DNA of 64,000 bases from Stichopus chloronotus (lineage: Eukaryota; Echinodermata; Holothuroidea; Aspidochirotida; Stichopodidae), in the NCBI GenBank assembly GCA_021234535.1, contig CM037836.1, positions 32,392,769-32,456,768 on the forward strand. The letters run 5' to 3'. A model generated the notes under the pieces. The model was not told where the DNA came from, did not search any database, and worked only from the letters and a program-made list of their open reading frames with translations. The position numbers were made by a program, and so were the translations under genes. This document shows, in pieces, positions 13,201 to 22,200 of the stretch. The first letter of the stretch is position 1. Each line of letters begins with the position of its first letter.

Positions 13201-16200
13201 ATTGACAAATGAACTTCTGTAGAAAATGTAGAGAAAGATTGACATGCTTATTTTCACCAGAGGAATCATTATCTGAGATGCAGCTCTTGTTCTGTCATCA
13301 AACAATGTGGAATACATTTATCTTATGAAGTAGATATCTGAAACTTTCTTAGACTTTTTAGGTAAAGTTTACCGTACAATAGAGATAAATACATTATTGC
13401 AAGTTATGATTGAGGAATTTACGTAATTTATGTAATTGGCCTTTATTGGTATCATGATATCATTGAAATTGTTATATGAGTGTATTTGTTGTTCCCAGAG
13501 CGTGCAGTACTGTACCTTTGCTACCCCTGTGCAGGCTAGAAAATTCTTGGTCTTCAATATTAACTTACATTACATAGGTACTGGAAAATGATATACATTA
13601 TCAGTAATGGCTTTATCTGGTGGCAGGTGGTTACAACAGTATATTGCAATTGGAAAAAAAATTAATGCAGGTCTATTAGCGGCAAGGAATCACTAAGCCT
13701 TCTTGGCTTTCCTGTGTTGTTTTTTCTTGTGGTAAATTTAATTAAAAGCATCAAAACCTACTGTTAATCTGTCTCTGAATGTTTAATGAATTAGTTCAAA
13801 GAAAATTTCAAATCTTGTTTTGTCTTTGCCAAAAGAAATACTCCCAATTAGCCCCCTACAACACAGGATAGATGACTGTTTTTAAGCTTGATTCAATCAT
13901 GTTTAGTCTGTCCCCTATGATGACCCAGCTTTTACCAGACGATGTGGTTTGATCCTGACAATATGCTTCGATCCAGTAATGTTTCCTTTTGACAGTAAAT
14001 ACACAGTACTTTATCACCACATGTTCTTTACAATAGCAATATTTATGAATTATATGTGATAATACTCAGCAGTCAAATAGTGAAATTTTGCAACTCCTAT
14101 AGTTCGTAGTATATTCAATGCCTGCATCTTACAATAATACTAGCTATATTTGAAGAGTGATCTTGCTGTGTTTGTCATTGAATATTAATGTAAGAACTGA
14201 TAACTAATATATTAAGTAACATGTTTATGTGATAATTCTGTACACGTATTGCATAACTAAGAGACACTGATACTTTACAAGAATCTATACTTTTACATGT
14301 CTCTAGAATAGTGACATTTTCCATAATATTCTACTTTCAGTACATACCTTTTGTTCCATGTTGTTTGGTATAATCCATAAATCATTACAAGTCATGTAAT
14401 GACACAACTGAAATAGATCCACATGATCCAGAAAGAGACCGGTATGAGACATCTGGTGACATGGATCAGATAGAGAGCATGTCTTATCATAGCAGATCAG
14501 ACATTTCAAATAACCTGTTTGATCCATCTCGTGATTTTGAATAGCTCCCTGTTTGAACTATATGGGAGACATTGCAACTGTATTTATCCTCCGCAATGAT
14601 GCGAGGGACAACTTTTGCTACTTGACTTCTTGAATTTAGTTTTTTGCCATCATGGTCCTACATTTCATCAGTATGCTCACTTTGACTGACTACCTTTGTA
14701 GGACATTCTGCCCAAGATATGTAAGACATTAGAAGATAACATTAGAAGATAATTTAATTGTTCTAAAGAGTTACAAATGATAGAATGCTGAAGTGAATTA
14801 TTCTGATTCATTCATCATAGGTGATGTGCAAGGAGATCCTAACAGCCCTGAAACTCAACAGATGATTACAAATCTGGGAAAGACAGAAGTATCGCTCACC
14901 TTGACAAACAAATTTGAAATCCAGGAAGATGATGACCAAGACAAGAAGAGATTATTCATCAAGTGAGTTAATTAAACTTAAAAAAAAACACTCCAACCGT
15001 TATGGATGGAGTGTTTTCTTTTGTAATCTGTTGTCATCAATATTAGCTAGACCTCAGAAAAAGCCCATAGTGTCATAATCTGGTACCATCAAAAGTAATT
15101 AATTAAACCCTGTAAAATCACCAGTAATGCAATCTGGTATTATCAATATTAAAAGCAGCCATGACAGGTAGAGTAAAAGTCAATGGAAACTGGTTTCTTT
15201 AAACATTTGGACAAATTGACAAAGAAAACTGTCTTTGGTGTCTGTGGTATGTCTTCCAATGTTATGCAATCAAAGTCTTACAGTTGGAAGTTCTTTCTTG
15301 AAAGCTACACAATGATATTAGGAACCTGTTCATGCTTTAAGCTATCAATCCATAATAATCCAGAATGATTCTATATGCACATGCCTCGATAAATTTGCTT
15401 CAAACTTACACACAATCTTTCTTGGAGTGTGGACCCTTTGGGGTGTCCAGGAAGTTCTGACGCAAAGTCCTGTGTGGACCCTATGGCCCATTTTGCAAAC
15501 TTCTGCCAAGTGCTTTTCCTCCTACAGATTGCCATGTACAATCTACATGGTTTTTTCATCAAGATACGTTGTTAGTTTTACCTTCATTGTGTTCATGAAT
15601 TTTTGGGGCAAGGTCTCATATGGGCCCTGTGGCCCATTTTATGACATTCAGTATGCTTCTTTTCCTACAGATTCTCTTTTACTATGCTGATGCTTTGTCA
15701 TATTGATACTCAGGTGGCACCTGTAGGGTATTTAGGAAGTTTGGGTCTAAGTCTCAAGATGGGCTCTGTGGTATACCTTGTGAAATACTGCAAAATACTT
15801 AACCTCTTTCTTTTCATTAATGTTAAACAGAGTTGACAGCATCTCACAGACTGTCCTGTACTATCCTGACAATTTGTCAAAATCATTCTTCTTTATTGTT
15901 CTGTTTATGGGAGTTAAGAAGTTTGGTCCATTGTCCAGTGTGATCCTGTAAATTCTGCAAAATGCTTCTCCTCCTACAGATTGTCATTTGTGTGTACAAT
16001 ATATCGATGGTTTCTCATTATGATACTCTGTTTAGTGGCACCTTAAGCATGTATGTGAATTTTGGGTCTAAGGCTGAAGATAGGGCCCCAGATCCATTTT
16101 GAGCTTTAGATGCAGTATGTCTGAACACTGTAAAGGTGTCACTAGCAGAGTACCATTATGTCAAATCGCCATTGTACAAGAGAATGTGTAGGAGAACAAC

Positions 16201-19200
16201 TTTCCGCAGAATTTCATGAAATGGGCCTATGACGTTGTGTAAAAATTCCTGAACACACCACTAACAATGCGTCATCATGACGAACCAGTAAGGTTGGGCA
16301 TGAAAATCTGTAGGAGAATGACCATTTTGCACAATTTCATAAAGTGGGCCATAGGGTCCACATGGGACCTTGTACCAAAAATTCATGAATACCTCAAATG
16401 GCCCACTACCTAAGAAACATTGTGTGCAAGTTTCAAAGAAATCCATGAAAGTATGTGCAAGTAGAACCAGTTCCAGTTATTGTGGAGAGATAGCCCCAAC
16501 CTGAATCTGCTCCTAATATGACATCATATGACATCGTACAGAAACAAAGATTTTTCAAAGGGGAGCTTCCGACTGAACCTCAAAACTTTGATTGCATAAC
16601 ATTGGATGATGTCACAAGTACACCATAGGCAGTTTGTCCAACTATTGAGAAAACCATTTTATATGATGTTTTTGTCTACATGTCATGACCTCTTGAAATA
16701 ATGAATCCTCTGAAACATACCAGAAGTGCCATAATCAATATGAGTCAATTAAACCTCAGAAAAAGTCCAGTAATTTAATAATGTGGTGTCATCGTTATTA
16801 GTGAAATAACCTTCAAAACAGACTAGTGCAGTAATCTGGTATCATCATTATTAATTAATTCATCCTGAAAAACAGACAGGTAGTATCATAGTCTGTTGTC
16901 ATAATCTCAGACGTAAACACTAGTAGTATCATAATATGGTGTCAGCATGGATGACATTTTCTGGTCTGTACTATTGGTTTGTTGGAATGTGTTAATGGTG
17001 TGTGTACACTGCCTGCTTCTTTATAATGTGTTTTTATGATGCTGCTGTTATTTTTTCCTTCTAGGACAAAGAGGCTCCTCGTTGATATTATCAGAGTTCA
17101 GAGTGATGACTCTGTATCAGCTATATTGGATACTAAAGCAACTCCAGAGCAGGTAATGGATAAAGTACAAATTAATTGAGAAAGAAGGAAAGTTAATTGA
17201 ATAAAGGTTACGAACTAATAAAATGTAGACTTAATTGAGACAGAAGGAAAGTTAATTGAATGGAGCTTGCAAATTACGTTTTTCTTGTTTTGTTCACAGG
17301 AGCAACTTCATGATGAGCTTTTAAAGGCTCGAATTGATCTGAATACCAGCCAAGATACAACTTTACTAGCAAGGTCTCAGATTTCAGAAGAAGACAGCAA
17401 GTAAGCATATGATAATGTAGAATAAATGATTATAATATTAATAGCTCATAATCAGCTGACCTTCAATTTAATAAGGTATAATGATGTCATAGACTATTTG
17501 GCCTTCCAATATACATGTTTGCAATGACTGTGGATGTGTTTGGCCATTGATATTCTCTTGCTATTTGTTCCAGTCTTCCAATTGAGAGTAAGAAGGAGAA
17601 AGTAAAGAAGAATCTACCAATTTTGGAGGAGGCTGAGATGGTTTCCAGCAAGGATGGTTACCAAGCTATTGTTAATGCTATAGCACAGGTACCTCGCAGA
17701 CAGCCAGCAGACTGTCATTTACAATGGCCCACTGAAGCTTCAGGATAAATATTAAAAATTAGAAAATGTGGAGATAATGATGATAAGTAATTATTTTTTC
17801 AGAGGTGACTCAAGAAGTTTATAATTGGTGGATATGTGGCTTTGTGGGTGGTGGGAGGGGGTAGGGCAAAGTTGTGTACATGTGGGAGGGGTGAAAGAGG
17901 AAAGATGTCAGTAGAACTATGACTGTATTGAAGACTGTGTGAGAATCCAGCTTAGAATCTTAAGCAGAACCATGCTTAGGATCTATCCAGGACCAGCTGA
18001 AGGTCCCCAACCAGAATTATTTTCAATAGTAAATAACAGCAATACCAGTGGATGAAGGTGGTGGCATTTGAAACAATGAAGCTTAGCAACCTTTACATTT
18101 AGGGTTTGATGACTGTACATGTCACTGTATGATGGGGTTTTCATCCAAAAGTAATCTAAGGTCTTCCCATCTGAACTGACATTAAGACAGAAGATACCAC
18201 ATTTGATCTAGAATTGTTGACTCGGTGTCATGCAATGTGCAGTTGTAATATGAAAGCCACAGACTTTCTCCGGACTTTTGAAGTTGTTTAGCATCGTAAA
18301 CTAATTGCCCTTCAAGACCTGAAGTATTGCTCCTGCCCTGAATTATTATAGTATCTATTCTGTAACTTTATTCTTCTGTTTGTCCAGGATATTAAAAACC
18401 AGAGGCGGTACAGACAGAGGCGTAAACAAGACATCATGAAGATGAAGAAGACATTGAGTGGGTTGGAAACTAAATCAAAGTTTTATGGAGAACAGACAGA
18501 TTACTACAACCAATACATCAAGACTTGTCTTGAGAATCTTGCTGCCAAGTAAGTCTGTATACAATATATATTAAGGTATTGTAAGAGTCTCAAAAAAGTG
18601 AATTTCCCTTTTAGTGGTGTGATTAGCTGACTGTGACAATGACATTAATATTAGTTTTGGTGTTCTCATTTTGTTAGAGATATCATCTGGAATCATATCA
18701 AGTTGTTGTTTTGAAATTAAATTTAGGGGGAATTGCCACTTTTAAATTGAGTTGGTGTCACAGAACAACAAAATGTAGATAATTGTTGTAAGTTAGATGA
18801 CATTATATGGAATGATTGTCAGCATTATGTAACCAGAGAGGTACTTTAATTTGGATGCACCATAAATCAAATTGTTAGGTTGTGTTGTAAGATGAATGTG
18901 CCGTGCAGTTTGTCACAACTTGACTTGAACTGGTTAGTGATGTTAGGGCTTGACTGACACTGAAACTGTAGTTTTGATGGCTGATAGTTTTCATAGTTCA
19001 GTGTCAGATCCAGTCCAATATCTTACTCACCAAATATACAGTAGTATACAGTAACATACAGTAGTAAACAGTAACATACAGTAACATACAGTATTAAGTA
19101 GTAACATACAGTAGTATACAGTACCATACAGTAATAAAGAGTAACATACAGTAGTATACAGTAACATACAGTAATAAACAGTAACATACAGTAATATACA

Positions 19201-22200
19201 GTAACATTCAGTAATAAACAGTAGTATACAGTAACATACAGTAATATGCAGTGACATACAGTAATATATGGTTAATTGTGTTTAAAGCAATTGATGGACA
19301 CCTCCCATTGTGTTGTCTTCCTTAGCCTCACTTTATTTTTATACAGGAAGTTTTTATTCTAAGATTGTGCAGTTCTAAGCAATGCAATTTACCAACATAT
19401 TTTAATGTAATCATTTAATCAAGAAAAAGCACAAGTGCACATTTTAACATGTAATTAGCTATGTAGGCATTCAATAAGACATTTACTTTTAATTAAGTGA
19501 AAATATTTAAGAAACTAAGCCCCTCCAGAAGGAGTGTCCCTTTTTAGACCCCCGTTGCTGTTTCTGCACTGCAAGGGGTTCACAGCAATGAGCAAAACAC
19601 TGCGTTTCCTTCCATGAGTACCGTGCAGTTTCCTGTATATGGGGAAAGAAGAGTATAGCTACATGTAATAAAGGCTGAATTTAATGATATGGATGATATA
19701 TTGGCCCTTTTTGCACATACCAATCCAAACAATTGGGGACGGGGGGGGGGGGGGGTGGTAGAGAGGGGAAAAAAGGTGTGGGTACATAGTCACACAGGAG
19801 ATCTTAAAATCTTGGAAGTGTGCACAATGAAATGTATGTGGGCCTACTGTATGATAGAGTGTGTGTGTGTAAATGACAACAGTATCATTTTGTGTTTCAC
19901 AAAAGTGAATAAATAATGATAAATTCTGCAAGCACCATACAGCATTGTGTACAGAGAACAACAAAAATTGTGCAGTAGCCACAAGTGAATCAGTCAGAGA
20001 GCAAACTCTGCAGAACCTGCTAAGGTTCCTGTATCCAGTTTTCTCTGGGATGATTTTGGTTTGAATGGTCCTGTGTGATTAGTTCAAATTCATATGACCT
20101 GCAAGGACCTCACCACAAAATGCAACAGAGACCAGATTTGGTGTGAACAGGCCTTTTGAGTAGGTGCTTTCAATGTCTTAAACTTATTCTTTGGTTTGCA
20201 ATCATGTTTCATGATCATCCCACGCATGATAAGAAAGACGAGTATTTGATAATATAGCGACCAGTGTTAGTTGCAGGAATAGTGAAAAAAAAAAGTCCTA
20301 AAATATTTTGCTGCAATCTCCCTTAGTGTACGCTGTATTTATGGTAGGATTTGTAATGGCAACTTTTGTAGTCATGCTGGGTGTATGAACTTTCCTGTGT
20401 CAACATTTTTGTAACTATTAACAATATCTTCACTTCTGAAGCTTGAACTGATGTCATAAATTGTCTGGTGATGAATCACATTGTCCACAAGAACCTTGGA
20501 AAGTTGGCTGTACAAAACACAAGCAGGATAACCTGTAGGGATTTTAACTTTTGTACACATGGATGTGTACCATATCATGTAGATTATCCCGACTGACTTT
20601 TGTGGAGAAGGAAGGTCTTTTGGACTTAATAGAGGTTTACACCTAAAGCCTTTTAAGCAAGATATGACAAAAAGCTAATGTCGCTGAAACTTTAAACGAT
20701 TAGCATTAATAGCTCTTGATGAGTAAATCTGGTTTTTTGAAGGTGAAAAGTCATTAGATGTCAAGAGAGGTCATAGTCTGAAAACCTTGTAAAGACAGTA
20801 TGTTAAGAGGGGAATGTTGCTGGAACTTGAAAGTTGATGGAGTAGATGATCCATCCCTTTTGATGTTTAAATGTTGAAAGACAGCTCAGATTTGGCTCTT
20901 TGTAGAAGTGGAAATTACTGTGTAATTCATTGTCTCATCCCACTTGGGTAATTGTAACAGTTTACTCTATGGCTCACCTCTGTGTCTTTTGAACAAATTG
21001 CTATGCAACTAAATTGGGGACATCCACCTTTAACAACTCCAATGTGAATCATTCATTCCAGACATTATCTGTCCTCCTCCATAATGGTCACAAGCCAAGT
21101 TAAAGAGATTGAGTTTATATCTCAAATGATATTATGATTGGTCTCCCCTCTTCTCAGTTTTGTAGTTTTATTTTGTTCTTATCTTCTTTGGTTTATCCTC
21201 TGTGCATGGAGACTAGTGTGTAACACTACAAAACCACTGCATAATTATTATTACACAGTTGCCGAAAAATATTTTTATAAATAATATCAAAAAATCACAA
21301 AGTCCCTTGACTTTCTGATTGGTCAAAGGTCAACAGAGGGCAAACTGTTAAAACCATCTGCATTTGCCCTCTCTAACTCATGTCAGACATGGCTGGTTGA
21401 GCCATGAGTATATCAATACTATTGTTCATTCTGTAGATGGCCCAGTAGCAGTTGTTTGGGAGAATAAGAGGGCCTGCAGGGTCTGAGAAGGTGATTTCCA
21501 GCAATCTAAGAAGTAATTCATTTGGAGAGTTTCTTGTACTCTCTGTACCACCTTAATGGAGACACTTGCTTAGTTTCTTGCTATTCTAGGTAGCATGTAA
21601 ATGATGATGATGGGACCACATGAGTCCCCCCCATTCCCTAGGAAAGATACACCCATTCCATCGCTGTCGCGGTTAAGCTGTTTAAATCTTATCAACACTG
21701 TATCTCAAGAATAGATGATTATATGTCATCTAAATGTATGTAGGTATCTCGATGTACTATTTATCATAGCCCAGTTCTCTTTACTTACTGTATGTATTAT
21801 TTGCTCTTTCCAACAGGAGACATTCCAAAGCAAAAGAATCCAAGGCGAAGAATGGTGTGAAATACAACGCAGCCAAACTTCATGAGAAAGGAGTCATTTT
21901 GGAAATTGAAGGATTGAAAGGTCCATCTGAGTGAGTAGTGTTATCTTACAAGGCTTCCTCTTTATACTGAATTTATTCACCCCCTCAGTGGTTAAGCGCC
22001 AGTGGTTGTATATCTTACTTCTTTGAGCATCCATCCGTTCTTGGTTTAAGGGCCCTATTGTACACCCTACTCTTATTGGTTTATGGAGTCCATTATACTA
22101 CCTACCTAACTGAGCATCAAGTCACCACCCAGACCCAACTACCCTTGTTGGTAGAAGGGCCGGATACATCCAAATACAATTGGTAATAAATTGATTAATA

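Noticed and set aside
19027..19257. Tyr/Cys/Leu-rich open frame on the - strand
   Set aside because: It is a translation of the ACAGTAAYAT minisatellite.
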